From Sulfitobacter litoralis (GTDB lineage Bacteria; Pseudomonadota; Alphaproteobacteria; Rhodobacterales; Rhodobacteraceae): 64,000 nucleotides of DNA. The DNA lies in the NCBI RefSeq assembly GCF_900103185.1, contig NZ_FNJD01000001.1:288737-352736 (forward strand), read 5' to 3'. The notes beneath the pieces are model-generated. The model saw nothing but the letters and a program-made list of their open reading frames with translations. It was not told where the DNA came from and did no database searches. The translations under genes and the position numbers were made by a program. Within the stretch, counting starts at the first letter, position 1. Each line of letters opens with the position of its first letter. Below are positions 18,642-28,044 of the stretch, piece after piece.

Positions 18642-19202
18642 TTAACCTAATTTGATCGTGGTTTCATCCACGAATTCTGCGACGGGCACCAGCAGGTTGC
18701 GCGGTGCTGGCCCTTTGCGGATACGGCCCGCAGTGTCATAGTGAGACCCGTGGCAAGGGCAGAACCAGCCGCCAAAGTCACCCGCGTCGCCCAGTGGAAC
18801 GCAACCCAAGTGGGTACAGACCCCAACCATGACTAGCCAGTCTTCCTTGCCAATCATCGCCCGATTTTCGTCTGTTGCGGCAGCACCGTTTGCAAGGTTG
18901 TTGTTCTCTGCACCTGCGTCCGGCAGATCAGCCAGATCAACCGATCTCGCTTCGTCGATTTCTTCTTGGGTGCGACGGCGGACAAAAACCGGCTTACCCA
19001 ACCATTTGACCGTGAGCTGTGTACCCGGCTCGACCGCGGACACATCGACGCGGATGGACGACAGCGCCTTCACATCTGCGGACGGGTTCATCTGATTGAC
19101 CAAAGGCCAGACGGCAGCGCCGACGGCGACCGCACCTGTACCAGCTGTGGCGTAGTAGAGGAAATCCCTCCGGGTGCCTGCGTGATCTTCTGCTTGGGAC
19201 AC
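18642..19202 (-). CDS. petA: Rieske iron-sulphur subunit of the bc1 complex
   Basis: The 186-residue protein has a twin-arginine signal ([21 protein letters not shown]) that stays as the membrane anchor. Its [2Fe-2S] ligands lie in CTHLGC and [10 protein letters not shown] low-similarity loop rich in Asn and Ala separates the anchor from the cluster domain. It is the first gene of petABC; the 176 bases upstream (19203-19378) presumably carry the operon promoter. Confidence 0.97.
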   Translation of the reverse strand: MSQAEDHAGTRRDFLYYATAGTGAVAVGAAVWPLVNQMNPSADVKALSSIRVDVSAVEPGTQLTVKWLGKPVFVRRRTQEEIDEARSVDLADLPDAGAENNNLANGAAATDENRAMIGKEDWLVMVGVCTHLGCVPLGDAGDFGGWFCPCHGSHYDTAGRIRKGPAPRNLLVPVAEFVDETTIKLG

Positions 19203-19378
19203 GGGTTAACTCCAAATCGAGGGCCTGACGGCCATTAAATCAAGGGGCGGCGCTAACGCACCTCCCACAATTCTTTTGGTTACTAGCGGGCTGCGTCGCG
19301 CACGTCCAGATACCTTTGTCGCGCAAACCGTCGCAGTGTTGCATTCCTTCAAGGGTGAAGATCGAATTTTTTGCGCTT

Positions 19379-19990
19379 TTATCCTGCCGGAGGGGCGGTT
19401 GCCTGCATGGATGCCCGCGAATCAAAGCGGCGCGCCCAATCGGCCAGGGCGTCATTGCCCTGGCGCCAGTTGCGCGCGTCATGCCGGAAATCAAGGTATC
19501 CCAAGGCGCAACCGACCGCGATCTGCCCCATATCCAGCGGACCGGAAAGCTGGCTGATCCAGCGCGTGTTCAATGCGGAACAAGCGCGGTCAATCTTTGC
19601 CCACTGGCCTTCGACCCATTCAGGCATCTGCTTGTCCGCCGGACGCATCCGCCCTTCGTACACCATGGCCAACGCCGCATCCAAAATGCCGTCCGCCGTC
19701 GCCTCGAGCGTCAGCGTGTCCCAGCGGCGGCTGCCGGTCGGGTACAGCTTGCCCCCTGCGCGATCGTCCAGATAGGCGCAAATCACGCGGCTGTCGTACA
19801 GCGCCGGCCCCTCGTCGCGCACCAGCGCGGGCACTTTGGCGAGCGGGTTATTGGGCAGCAGCGCCGCATCAGCTGCAAGCGGCGTGGTCGTGATATTCTC
19901 AAGCGTGAGGTCTTCAAGCTGGCCGGTTTCGTGCAGCAACACCATGACTTTGCGGACATAGGGCGATGTCGGGGAATAGGATAGTTTCAT
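19379..19990 (-). CDS. Glutathione S-transferase family protein
   Basis: A 203-residue cytosolic GST. The N-terminal thioredoxin-like domain (SYSPTSPYVRKVMVLLHETG) carries the cis-Pro region NNPLAKVPALVRDEG and the glutathione gamma-Glu contact region ALYDSRVICAYLD. A helical C-terminal domain follows. A Ser after the first strand probably serves as the activating residue. The open frame extends 136 codons upstream without homology, so ATG 19990 (GGAG upstream) is the start. The substrate is unknown. Confidence 0.88.
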   Translation of the reverse strand: MKLSYSPTSPYVRKVMVLLHETGQLEDLTLENITTTPLAADAALLPNNPLAKVPALVRDEGPALYDSRVICAYLDDRAGGKLYPTGSRRWDTLTLEATADGILDAALAMVYEGRMRPADKQMPEWVEGQWAKIDRACSALNTRWISQLSGPLDMGQIAVGCALGYLDFRHDARNWRQGNDALADWARRFDSRASMQATAPPAG

Positions 19991-20058
19991 GCGTGTCTCC
20001 TCCTCAGGGTTCAGGGGGACTATCACCGTCAACCGCGCCCTGTGCAATCGCTTGTTGA

Positions 20059-20682
20059 TCAGGCGCCTTTGGCCGCGCGCATCTGGCGGGCGAGCGTGCC
20101 TGTTCCAGCGCCAAAGCCGTGCGCCTCCACGCCATCTGCAGCCGCAAGCCGCACCGCGTCCGGTTTGTTCTGGCTGAGCTTCCACGTGCCATCGACGCCG
20201 GTGATCCGCATCCGGCAGGGCACGATCATGCGCATCATTTTCTGCATGGTCAGGGGGTTCATCTTGGCGGTGGTCCACGGCGGCTTGGGCAGCAGACGGT
20301 CCTCGAACCAGGCGGACTGGCGATCCAGCAGGTCCAGCAGCTCTTCTTGCGGACGCAGTTCCAGCGTGCCGGACAGATGCACCGCCACATAGTTCCACGT
20401 CGGCACCTGATCGTCGATGTCGTACCAGTCGGGCGAAACATAGCTGTCGCCCCCGCTGATGGCGAGCTTCACCGGCAACGCCGACGTTAGCGCCCGCGCG
20501 ATCGGGTTTGACCGAACCAGATGCAGGTCGGCCTGATCCCCCGCTTCGTTCAGCAAAAACGGAACATGGCTCATCAATGGCTCATCGTCGCCAGCGGCAG
20601 CAAGCACACCAAAACTGCGGTCGCGCGCAAAGGCGATGTTCTTGGCGGTGTCGGCGTCGTGGTAAACGGGATTGGGGTGCAT
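20059..20682 (-). CDS. PaiB-family FMN-binding protein (putative transcriptional regulator)
   Basis: A 207-residue split-barrel flavin-binding protein of the PaiB/FMN-binding negative regulator family. It starts HPNPVYHDADTAKNIAFARD, with FGVLAAAGDDEPLMSHVPFL as the FMN-barrel strand pair and TWNYVAVHLSGTLEL in the middle. KMNPLTMQKMMRMIV may be the helical lobe. Family members are described as transcriptional regulators, but some may be flavin enzymes. It is divergent from the FMN riboswitch/ribH unit, sharing its 300-base upstream region. Confidence 0.82.
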   Translation of the reverse strand: MHPNPVYHDADTAKNIAFARDRSFGVLAAAGDDEPLMSHVPFLLNEAGDQADLHLVRSNPIARALTSALPVKLAISGGDSYVSPDWYDIDDQVPTWNYVAVHLSGTLELRPQEELLDLLDRQSAWFEDRLLPKPPWTTAKMNPLTMQKMMRMIVPCRMRITGVDGTWKLSQNKPDAVRLAAADGVEAHGFGAGTGTLARQMRAAKGA

Positions 20683-20752
20683 AACGTAGGGTCCAAACTG
20701 CAAACGCACTTTTGGTATTGCAGACCTGCCCCCGCCTTGGCAACGTACAAGC

Positions 20753-20900
20753 ATTCTCAGGGCGGGGCGCAATTCCCCACCGGCGGTATGTGGCCCCAGT
20801 GTCACGAGCCCGCGAGCGCAACGCGCCCCTAACGGGACGCTTGGTCAGCAGATCTGGTGAGATGCCAGAGCCGACGGTCATAGTCCGGATGAAAGAGAAT
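20753..20900 (+). promoter_or_regulatory. FMN riboswitch (RFN element)
   Basis: The conserved RFN blocks are present in order: TCAGGGCGGGGCGCAATTCC, CCACCGGCGGTAT, the variable arm, AGCCCGCGAGCG, then GTCAGCAGATCTGGTGAGA, GCCAGAGCCGACGGTCATAG and TCCGGATGAAAGAGAA. It lies on the plus strand 86 bases before ribH. The space between contains a GC hairpin without a clear T-tract, so control may be at translation initiation. FMN binding should lower ribH expression. Confidence 0.96.
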
Positions 20901-20985
20901 GCGTTTGCTGCGGCCCCACGGGGTCCGTCCGTAATCGTGATCGCCTTGGGTGACTTGTGTCGCTGACGAAAAAAAGGAGATCACT

Positions 20986-21420
20986 ATGACACACACCCGC
21001 TACGCCTTTGTAAAAGCACGCTGGCACGCCGATATTGTGGACCGCGCTTATGACGGGTTTGCAGAATCCATCCCCGCCAGCCAAATCGACGTGGTCGATG
21101 TCCCCGGCGCGTTCGAGATGCCGCTGATGGCGCAGACCCTCGCCAAATCCGGCAAGTATGATGCAATCATCTGCGCGGCCTTTGTGGTCGATGGCGGCAT
21201 CTACCGGCATGATTTCGTGGCGACAGCTGTGGTCGACGGGTTGATGCGCGTGGGGCTGGATACGGGTGTGCCCGTGCTATCCGTATCGCTGACGCCGCAT
21301 CACTATCAGGAAACCGACCATCACAATGCGATCTATCGCGCGCATTTCGTCGAAAAGGGCCGCGAGGCAGCTTCGGCGGCGCTTGGCATCGTGGCAGCGC
21401 GGCAATTGCTCGACGCCTGA
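20986..21420 (+). CDS. ribH: 6,7-dimethyl-8-ribityllumazine synthase, type II
   Basis: RibH condenses 5-amino-6-ribitylaminouracil with dihydroxybutanone phosphate to make lumazine, the penultimate step of riboflavin synthesis. The 144-residue protein resembles the Brucella/Mesorhizobium RibH2 branch: YAFVKARWHADIVDRA, DVVDVPGAFEMPLMAQTLA and LTPHHYQETDHH. The start ATG 20986 has AAGGAG upstream. It stands alone behind the FMN riboswitch, so this copy is flavin-controlled; other rib genes must lie elsewhere. Confidence 0.94.
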   Translation: MTHTRYAFVKARWHADIVDRAYDGFAESIPASQIDVVDVPGAFEMPLMAQTLAKSGKYDAIICAAFVVDGGIYRHDFVATAVVDGLMRVGLDTGVPVLSVSLTPHHYQETDHHNAIYRAHFVEKGREAASAALGIVAARQLLDA

Positions 21421-21447
21421 TACCCCTTTATTGCGCGGGCCTGAGCG

Positions 21448-23376
21448 TCAGGCCCGCTGCGCCCCGATGCTGGCAATGCCCAGAACATCCAGCACTTTGG
21501 CCTCGATGTGTTCGGCGTTCATCCCCGCGACCGCATACATATCGGCAGGGCTTGCCTGATCGATAAAGGTATCGGGGAGCACCATCGACCGGTACTTCAG
21601 CCCCGCGTCGAACACGCCCTCATCCGCCAGAAGCTGCGCCACATGGCTGCCAAAACCGCCAACGGCGCCCTCTTCAATCGTAATCAGCGCCTCGTGATCG
21701 GCGGCCAGCGACAGGATCATCTCGCGATCCAGCGGCTTGGCAAAGCGTGCGTCGGCGATGGTCGGCGTGATCCCCTTGGCCCGCAGCGCCTCGGCGGCTT
21801 TTTCCACCTCTGACAGGCGCGTGCCAAAGGACAGCAGCGCCACGCGCTTGCCCTCGGCGATGATGCGCCCTTTGCCGATCTCCAACGGCACCCCGCGTTC
21901 GGGCATGGTCACGCCCGCGCCTTCGCCCCGTGGGAAACGGAAGGCAATCGGCCCATCGTCATAGGCCGCCGCCGTGGCCACCATATGCACCAGCTCTGCC
22001 TCATCCGCGGCGGCCATCACGACGAAATCGGGCAGGTTCGCCAAAAACGCCACATCAAAGGCACCGGCGTGGGTGGCCCCATCGGCCCCGACCAGTCCCG
22101 CGCGATCAATCGCAAACCGCACCGGCAAACGCTGGATCGCCACGTCATGCACCACCTGATCATAGCCGCGCTGCAGGAAGGTCGAATACATCGTGCAAAA
22201 CGGCTTCATTCCGCCCGCCGCCAATCCGGCAGAGAATGTCACCCCGTGCTGTTCCGCAATACCCACGTCGAAACACCTGCTGGGGTAGCGTTCAGCGAAA
22301 AGGTTCAGCCCCGTCCCGTCCGGCATCGCGGCGGTCACGGCGCAAATCTTGTCGTCGTTCGCCGCTTCGGCAATCAAGCTGTCCGCAAACACACGGGTAT
22401 AGCTTGGCGCGTTCGACGGCGCTTTCTTTTGCTCGCCTGTCAGCACATCGAACTTGGCGGTCGCGTGGCCCTTGTCGCGGGCGGCTTCGGCGGGGCCATA
22501 GCCCTTGCCCTTTTTGGTGATCACATGGATCAACACCGGCCCCGTCGCCCGTGCCTTGACCGTGCGCAACACGGGCAGCAATTGGTTCAGGTCATGCCCG
22601 TCAATCGGCCCGAGATAGGAAAACCCAAGCTGTTCGAACAACGTCCCACCCACGGCCATGCCCTTGAGCATATCCTTGGCGCGCTTGGCCCCTTCGCGGA
22701 ACGGGCCAGGCAACATGCTGACCGCACCCTTGGCTGCGGCCTTGAAGTCCTGAAACGGTTCTTCGGCGTACAAACGGCTGAGGTATGTGGACATCGCCCC
22801 CACAGGCGGCGCGATCGACATTTCGTTGTCGTTCAAGATGACGAACATCCGCTTTTTCAGATGGCCCGCGTTGTTCATCGCCTCATAGGCCATGCCTGCC
22901 GACATGGACCCATCGCCGATCACCGCAATCGCATCGCCCAGACCTTCGGGGACATTGCCCCCCAGATCACGTGCGACTGAAAACCCAAGAGCCGCGCTGA
23001 TAGAGGTCGACGAATGCGCCGCACCGAAGGGATCGTAGGGCGATTCACTGCGCTTGGTAAAACCGCTCAACCCGTCCTTCATCCGCAGGGTGCGGATGCG
23101 GTCGCGGCGTTCGGTCAGGATCTTATGCGGGTAGCACTGGTGGCTCACATCCCAGATCAGCTTGTCCTTGGGTGTATCGAACACCGAATGGATCGCGACC
23201 GTCAGTTCAACCACGCCCAGACCTGCGCCCAGATGGCCGCCCGTCTCTGATACGGCAGAAATCGTCTCTGCCCGCAGTTCATGGGACAGTTTCACCAGCT
23301 CTGCGTCCGAGAAATTCTTCAGATCGGCAGGGCGGTTTACACGGTCCAAAAGGGGCGTATCGGGTCTATCGGTCAT
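21448..23376 (-). CDS. dxs: 1-deoxy-D-xylulose-5-phosphate synthase
   Basis: DXS condenses pyruvate and glyceraldehyde 3-phosphate with TPP, opening the non-mevalonate isoprenoid pathway. The 642-residue protein contains the TPP/Mg motif [18 protein letters not shown], the [12 protein letters not shown] stretch [14 protein letters not shown], and the transketolase C-terminal parts ([32 protein letters not shown]). An open frame extends 100 codons upstream through ispA, but [14 protein letters not shown] at 23376 is the natural start. It lies 16 bases after ispA, with which it forms an isoprenoid operon. Confidence 0.97.
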   Translation of the reverse strand: MTDRPDTPLLDRVNRPADLKNFSDAELVKLSHELRAETISAVSETGGHLGAGLGVVELTVAIHSVFDTPKDKLIWDVSHQCYPHKILTERRDRIRTLRMKDGLSGFTKRSESPYDPFGAAHSSTSISAALGFSVARDLGGNVPEGLGDAIAVIGDGSMSAGMAYEAMNNAGHLKKRMFVILNDNEMSIAPPVGAMSTYLSRLYAEEPFQDFKAAAKGAVSMLPGPFREGAKRAKDMLKGMAVGGTLFEQLGFSYLGPIDGHDLNQLLPVLRTVKARATGPVLIHVITKKGKGYGPAEAARDKGHATAKFDVLTGEQKKAPSNAPSYTRVFADSLIAEAANDDKICAVTAAMPDGTGLNLFAERYPSRCFDVGIAEQHGVTFSAGLAAGGMKPFCTMYSTFLQRGYDQVVHDVAIQRLPVRFAIDRAGLVGADGATHAGAFDVAFLANLPDFVVMAAADEAELVHMVATAAAYDDGPIAFRFPRGEGAGVTMPERGVPLEIGKGRIIAEGKRVALLSFGTRLSEVEKAAEALRAKGITPTIADARFAKPLDREMILSLAADHEALITIEEGAVGGFGSHVAQLLADEGVFDAGLKYRSMVLPDTFIDQASPADMYAVAGMNAEHIEAKVLDVLGIASIGAQRA

Positions 23377-23392
23377 CTGGCTCTCCACCGGA

Positions 23393-24325
23393 TCAGCTTT
23401 TGCGGGCAATAACGAAGCGGGCTGCGTCTCGCAAGGTTTCTCCGTCTGTGCCGTAAGGGGACAGGGCATCACAAGCAGCATCGACAAGATCACGGGCACG
23501 GGCGCGGGCGGGGTCCAGCCCCAGCAGCGACACAAAGGTCGCCTTGCCCGCATCGGCATCCTTGCCGACGGCTTTGCCCACCGTGGCGGCGTCGCCTTCG
23601 ACGTCAAGAATGTCATCCGCGATCTGGAACGCCAGACCAAGGTTGCGGGCATAGCTGCGAAGGGCGGCGGGATCATCGCCCGCCATTACCGGCCCTGCTG
23701 TCGCAGCCCATTCGATCAACGCACCGGTCTTGCCGGCCTGAAGCGTTGTGATCTGGTCTAGCGTCAGCGGTTGGCGCGCGGTTTCGGCGGCGATGTCCAT
23801 CGCCTGCCCGCCCACCATGCCGCGCACACCGGCGGCCCGCGCCAGCCCCGTGACCAGCGCAACCCGTTCAGCATCACCACAGCCCGTCGCCGCGACCAGT
23901 TCAAACGCCAGTGTTTGCAGTGCATCGCCTGCCAGAACCGCCGTCGCCTCGTCCCACTTTAGGTGCACTGTGGGCTGACCCCGACGCAGCGCGTCATCAT
24001 CCATGCAAGGCATATCGTCGTGAACGAGTGAATAGGCATGCAGCGCCTCGATGGCACCGGCGGCGGGGGCGGCCTGCGCATCCATCACCCCGTGCAACCG
24101 CGCGCTTTCGATCACCAGAAAGGCCCGCAGACCCTTACCGCCTGTCACAGCATAGCGCATCGCTTCGGCCACAGTGCCGTCCAGCCCGCCAAGTCCGTGC
24201 AATATCTGACCAATCGCCAATTCCGCAGCCTTTGGCAGTGCCTCTGCAAAGGGGGGGCGTGTCAGCTCGGCCTCAATCGAGATGTCAAACCCCGCCAACA
24301 GGAGCCACTCCGACAGGGTTGCCAT
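23393..24325 (-). CDS. ispA: Polyprenyl (farnesyl) diphosphate synthase
   Basis: IspA builds geranyl and farnesyl diphosphate from IPP and DMAPP. The first Asp-rich motif is [17 protein letters not shown] (about residues 105-121) and the second is [32 protein letters not shown] is also conserved. ATG 24325 gives 310 residues but overlaps xseB by 41 bases; TTG 24298 would give 301 residues and a shorter overlap. xseB-ispA-dxs is the common alphaproteobacterial order. Confidence 0.94.
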   Translation of the reverse strand: MATLSEWLLLAGFDISIEAELTRPPFAEALPKAAELAIGQILHGLGGLDGTVAEAMRYAVTGGKGLRAFLVIESARLHGVMDAQAAPAAGAIEALHAYSLVHDDMPCMDDDALRRGQPTVHLKWDEATAVLAGDALQTLAFELVAATGCGDAERVALVTGLARAAGVRGMVGGQAMDIAAETARQPLTLDQITTLQAGKTGALIEWAATAGPVMAGDDPAALRSYARNLGLAFQIADDILDVEGDAATVGKAVGKDADAGKATFVSLLGLDPARARARDLVDAACDALSPYGTDGETLRDAARFVIARKS

Positions 24326-24527
24326 CGCCGTCCAGCGTGATCTGCGCGACTTTCTCTTCGGCTTCCTTGAGCTTGGTCTCGCAGCGTTTCTTGAGCTTGG
24401 CACCGCGCTCATAGAGCGAAATGCTTTCGTCCAGCGCCACATCGCCCCGCTCTAGCTGGCCCAGAACCTTTTCCAGTTCCGCCATCGCCGCCTCAAAGCT
24501 CATCTCTTCTACCGGAGTATCTGTCAT
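24285..24527 (-). CDS. xseB: Exodeoxyribonuclease VII small subunit
   Basis: XseB is the helical small subunit that binds XseA to form the single-strand-specific exonuclease VII. The 80-residue protein shows the family pattern SFEAAMAELEKVLGQLERGD then ESISLYERGAKLKKRCE. The C-terminal tail is Val/Gly-rich. I start at ATG 24527 (TDTPVEEM) rather than 24542. Its 3' end overlaps the ispA start region. Confidence 0.93.
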   Translation of the reverse strand: MTDTPVEEMSFEAAMAELEKVLGQLERGDVALDESISLYERGAKLKKRCETKLKEAEEKVAQITLDGDGNPVGVAPVGGV

Positions 24528-24662
24528 TGCTGTGAATCCCATCCATCAAACTTGGCCCAAACATAGCCCGCCCGCGCTTTGGCTTCCAGTGACCGTGCCG
24601 ATTTATTGGGCGCAAATTCTCTGGCACCAATTTTGCGGATCACCCCCTGCAGCTAGGGAGCG

Positions 24663-25364
24663 TCAGTCGGGGGCCAGCATATAGCCCGCGCCACGTACGG
24701 TTTGCAGATAGCGGGGCTGTTTGGGGTTATCTTCGATTTTGCGGCGCAGACGCGTGATCTGCACATCGACAGCACGTTCCTGCGCCTGCCCGCGGTCGCG
24801 ACCCAGTTCCTCGACCAGTTTGGATCGGCTGAGCGCCATCCCCGGTTGGGCGGCAAAAATGCGCATCAGCTGGATTTCGGTGGCGGTCAATCGAACCAGA
24901 TCTTCGCCCTGCCACAGCTCGCCGCGTTCGATGTCATAGCGGATCGCGCCCATCGACAGCACCTTGGGCGTTGCATCTGCAACGCGGGTGTCCGGCATGC
25001 GGCGCAGGATTGCGTTGATCCGCAGCAACAGCTCCTTGGGTTCAAACGGTTTTGCAAGATAATCATCCGCCCCTGCTTCCAGCCCATCGATCCGGTTTTC
25101 CGTCTCGCCTTTGGCGGTCAGCAGCAGAATTGGTGTTTGCATGGTTTCGCGCAGACCACGGGTCAGGCTCAACCCGTCCTCGCCCGGCATCATCACATCC
25201 AACACGATCAGATCAAAATCCAGCCCCGCCAGAATGCGCCGTGCATGGGCCGCGTCGCGGGCCGTGGTCACTAGAAAGCCATGCCGCATCAGAAACTTCT
25301 GCAACAACGACCGGATACGTTCGTCATCATCGACGATCAGCAGGTGCGCATCTGCCTCGTTCAC
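24663..25364 (-). CDS. petR: OmpR-family response regulator, PetR-like
   Basis: A 233-residue two-domain regulator. The receiver domain has the acidic pair in LLIVDDDERIRSLL, the phospho-acceptor Asp in LIVLDVMMPGEDGLS and the Lys in DDYLAKPFEPKEL. The C-terminal winged helix includes LTATEIQLMRIFAAQPGMAL and RAVDVQITRLRRKIED. In Rhodobacter capsulatus petP and petR lie directly before petABC and PetR is required for growth. The same MarR-OmpR pair, with a four-base overlap, sits 5.5 kb upstream of petABC here. No sensor kinase is adjacent. Confidence 0.85.
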   Translation of the reverse strand: MNEADAHLLIVDDDERIRSLLQKFLMRHGFLVTTARDAAHARRILAGLDFDLIVLDVMMPGEDGLSLTRGLRETMQTPILLLTAKGETENRIDGLEAGADDYLAKPFEPKELLLRINAILRRMPDTRVADATPKVLSMGAIRYDIERGELWQGEDLVRLTATEIQLMRIFAAQPGMALSRSKLVEELGRDRGQAQERAVDVQITRLRRKIEDNPKQPRYLQTVRGAGYMLAPD

Positions 25365-25873
25365 GCGCCATTCTCCTTGAGGCGCGTGTAGCTGTGGTGC
25401 ATTTCAGGGTCCATCATCGCCTCTAGTACGGTGCGGAAACCCGCGACCGCTTCTGGTCCGGCATCGCGGAACGCGCTGCGCATCCGCATCCGTTGTGCAT
25501 CAGATAATGCCTGTTCGAGCGCGCGCCCTGCGTCGGTCAGATACAAATGCCGCTCCCGCTTGTCGGTTTTTCCCACTTGGCTTTTGACAAGACCATCGGC
25601 GATCAACGTGCGCAAGACACGATTAAGGGATTGTTTTGTAACACCCAAAATCCCCAGCAGATTGTTCACCGTCGTGCCCGGTGCACGGTTAATAAAGTGA
25701 ATTGCACGGTGGTGTGCGCGACCATAGGCCATGTCCACCAGTATCTTGTCGGGGTCGGCCGTGAAACCGCGGTAGGCAAAGAACATCGCCTCGATCCCCT
25801 GACGCAGCTGTTCATCCGTCAGGAATAGCAGGTTCTCGCCCGTGTGTGATGATGGGCCGCGTCCGTCCGCCAT
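25361..25873 (-). CDS. petP: MarR-family transcriptional regulator, PetP-like
   Basis: A 170-residue winged-helix MarR protein. The recognition region VNNLLGILGVTKQSLNRVLR and wing VKSQVGKTDKRERHLYLTDAG are clear. The start ATG 25873 has GGGAGA seven bases before it; a longer ATG at 25897 is less likely. The stop overlaps petR by four bases. The assignment to PetP rests on the pairing with PetR and on length, not on a known ligand. It is divergent from ilvE across 160 bases that must hold both promoters. Confidence 0.82.
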   Translation of the reverse strand: MADGRGPSSHTGENLLFLTDEQLRQGIEAMFFAYRGFTADPDKILVDMAYGRAHHRAIHFINRAPGTTVNNLLGILGVTKQSLNRVLRTLIADGLVKSQVGKTDKRERHLYLTDAGRALEQALSDAQRMRMRSAFRDAGPEAVAGFRTVLEAMMDPEMHHSYTRLKENGA

Positions 25874-26033
25874 TTTAGTCTCCCGTTGCTGCGCCAAGAG
25901 CTTACGTCAGCGTTATTGACTTTCCAAGTGTCAAAGGCTATCGAATCCCATGTTTTGCGTAATTATATGTCTGCACGCAGCGGGTTTGACGCAATTTTCA
26001 TAAACCCCAAGGTGCTTTTAGGAAGGATACATC

Positions 26034-26903
26034 ATGGACGGCGCATATGACGATCGCGACGGCAAAATCTGGTTGGACGGCAAAATGGTCGATTGGCGCG
26101 AGGCCAATGTCCATATTCTGACCCATGCCATGCACTATGCGTCATCGGTGTTCGAAGGCGAACGCTGCTACAACGGCAAGATTTTCAAAAGCCGCGAACA
26201 CTCTGAGCGGCTGCGGAAATCGGCACAGTACCTCGACTTTGAGATCCCCTATTCCGTCGATGCAATCGAGACCGCGAAATACGAAATGCTTAAGGCGAAC
26301 GGCTGGACCGACGCCTATGTCCGCGCAGTCGCATGGCGCGGTGCCGGCCCTGATATGGGTGTCTCGGCGGCGCGCAACCCTGTGCGGCTGGCCATCGCCG
26401 GCTGGGAATGGGGCAACTATTATGGCGACGCCAAGATGCAGGGTGCCAAGCTCGACATCTCAAAGTGGAAACGCCCCTCGCCCGAGACGATCCCCGTGCA
26501 CGCCAAAGCGGCGGGCCTGTATATGATCTGCACCACTTCCAAACACGCGGCAGAAGCCAAGGGTTGTTCTGACGCGCTGTTCATGGACTACCGCGGCTAT
26601 GTGGCCGAAGCGACCGGCGCGAACATCTTTTTCGTCAAAGACGGCGAAGTGCACACGCCGCTGGCCGATTGCTTTCTTAACGGGCTGACACGTCAGACCG
26701 TGATCGGGATGCTCAAAGACAAGGGCCTGACCGTGCACGAGCGCCACATCATGCCCGAAGAGCTGGAAGGCTTTGAACAGTGCTGGCTGACCGGCACCGC
26801 AGCCGAGGTCACGCCCGTCGGCCAGATCGGCGACTACACTTTCGAGGTCGGCGCGCTGACCCGCGAGATTTCGGAAGACTACGAAAAGCTCGTCCGGGCC
26901 TGA
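26034..26903 (+). CDS. ilvE: Branched-chain amino-acid aminotransferase
   Basis: A PLP class IV aminotransferase that makes valine, leucine and isoleucine from their keto acids. In the 289-residue protein the fold signature SVFEGERCYNGKIFKSREH appears at about residues 38-56. The PLP lysine is in ETIPVHAKAAGLYM, and VAEATGANIFFVKDG and FLNGLTRQTVIGML are conserved substrate-binding blocks. The gene stands alone and ends in a strong terminator. Confidence 0.96.
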   Translation: MDGAYDDRDGKIWLDGKMVDWREANVHILTHAMHYASSVFEGERCYNGKIFKSREHSERLRKSAQYLDFEIPYSVDAIETAKYEMLKANGWTDAYVRAVAWRGAGPDMGVSAARNPVRLAIAGWEWGNYYGDAKMQGAKLDISKWKRPSPETIPVHAKAAGLYMICTTSKHAAEAKGCSDALFMDYRGYVAEATGANIFFVKDGEVHTPLADCFLNGLTRQTVIGMLKDKGLTVHERHIMPEELEGFEQCWLTGTAAEVTPVGQIGDYTFEVGALTREISEDYEKLVRA

Positions 26904-26919
26904 ACCGACCCACTAAGAC

Positions 26920-26955
26920 AAAACGGCGCGAGGGTTCACACCCCCGCGCCGTTTT
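26920..26955 (+). terminator. Intrinsic terminator after ilvE
   Basis: The stem AAAACGGCGCG/CGCGCCGTTTT, with extra inner pairs around GGGTTCACACCC, ends in TTTT. Its A-run on the left arm may also serve the converging cyclase-family gene. Confidence 0.92.
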
Positions 26956-26986
26956 CGTTTCCACACCTGCGATACAGCAAGCCGCC

Positions 26987-27934
26987 TTAGTAAAGCGCGA
27001 CCGGATTGATCATCGCCTGCACCGTGCCTTTGATCAGCGGCTGTCCCAGCACGAACATAAACTCTTGCACGCCTTCAGCGACCAGCGGGCCTGTGTTCAT
27101 GGTTTCCAGAATATAGATGCCATTGTCCTTGAGCAGCGTGACGTGGCCATAGAATACCTTGTCACCTTCTTTCGGCGGAATGGCTTCGAGGCCCCATGTG
27201 TCAGCGCCCACGGCCAGCGGGTTCATCGACGCGACAAACACCGCGCCTTCGTTGTTCAGCCCCGGTTCGGTAGACCCCCACGCGCTTGGGTCGCTTTCCA
27301 TCATGCCATCGGTCCAACCGGTGTGAAACAGCACGATATCGCCTTCGTTCACGGTGACCTGCTGCGCTTCCATCGCGGCGGTGATCTCTGCCTCGCCGAA
27401 ATGCTCTCCGGCGGCCAGCACGTCCTTGCCCATATGTTTGGCCATATCGATGATCACAGCGCGCCCGACCAAGGGCGGCACAGCGTGGGTCCCTAGTTTT
27501 GTCAGGCCGCTGATTGCCGAGATCTCTTTCTCATCCAGACAGTTATAGTACATCCCGTTTTCCCCGAGATGCCCCAGCCCGTCCAGCTGCGACCCGATTC
27601 CGATCCAGGTTTGCAGCAGGTCGTCGTTATAGTTGCCTTCATAGCCAAAGGACGACAGTTTTTGCCCACCGTGCTGGTTGGGCTGAACGATTTGCAGGTT
27701 CAAAGACCGAGGCGGAAAGGCAGGGGTGTCCGGCCCGATCACGATCCCCAGCGGCATCGATTTGCCCTGTTTGATCAATTTAGCCGCCTCTAGCGTGCGT
27801 TCAGTCGAGATCAGGTTGGCCGATCCCAATTGATCCTCCGCCCCCCATTGCGATGGGGCGCAGTCTTGCGCCCATGCGGCAGTTGCCCCGAAACCAATGG
27901 ATACGGCAGTAGCAATAATCTTGGTTAATTTCAT
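26987..27934 (-). CDS. Exported cyclase-family (kynurenine formamidase-like) hydrolase
   Basis: A 315-residue protein of the cyclase/KynB superfamily, metal-dependent amide or lactone hydrolases. The signal peptide (KLTKIIATAVSIGFGATAAWA) predicts a periplasmic location. GIGSQLDGLGHLGENGMYYN stands where the family's HxGTHxDxPxH metal motif is expected, with one His altered. Later blocks include GRAVIIDMAKHMG and NEGDIVLFHTGWTDGMM. Such variants are common in this superfamily. The substrate is unknown. Confidence 0.82.
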   Translation of the reverse strand: MKLTKIIATAVSIGFGATAAWAQDCAPSQWGAEDQLGSANLISTERTLEAAKLIKQGKSMPLGIVIGPDTPAFPPRSLNLQIVQPNQHGGQKLSSFGYEGNYNDDLLQTWIGIGSQLDGLGHLGENGMYYNCLDEKEISAISGLTKLGTHAVPPLVGRAVIIDMAKHMGKDVLAAGEHFGEAEITAAMEAQQVTVNEGDIVLFHTGWTDGMMESDPSAWGSTEPGLNNEGAVFVASMNPLAVGADTWGLEAIPPKEGDKVFYGHVTLLKDNGIYILETMNTGPLVAEGVQEFMFVLGQPLIKGTVQAMINPVALY

Positions 27935-28044
27935 GTTTCCCTCCCAGAAAGCAGGGTGCGGAACACTCAGGAGACCTGCGATTCCACACCCTAGAGGGTC
28001 AGGCTAGCACAAAATGCAATCCTGACACGCATTTTCGCGTGCTG

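Noticed and set aside
17274..18650. 458-codon open frame opposite petB
   Set aside because: It mirrors petB exactly and is rich in Arg, Gln and His without any domain. The cytochrome b reading is unmistakable.
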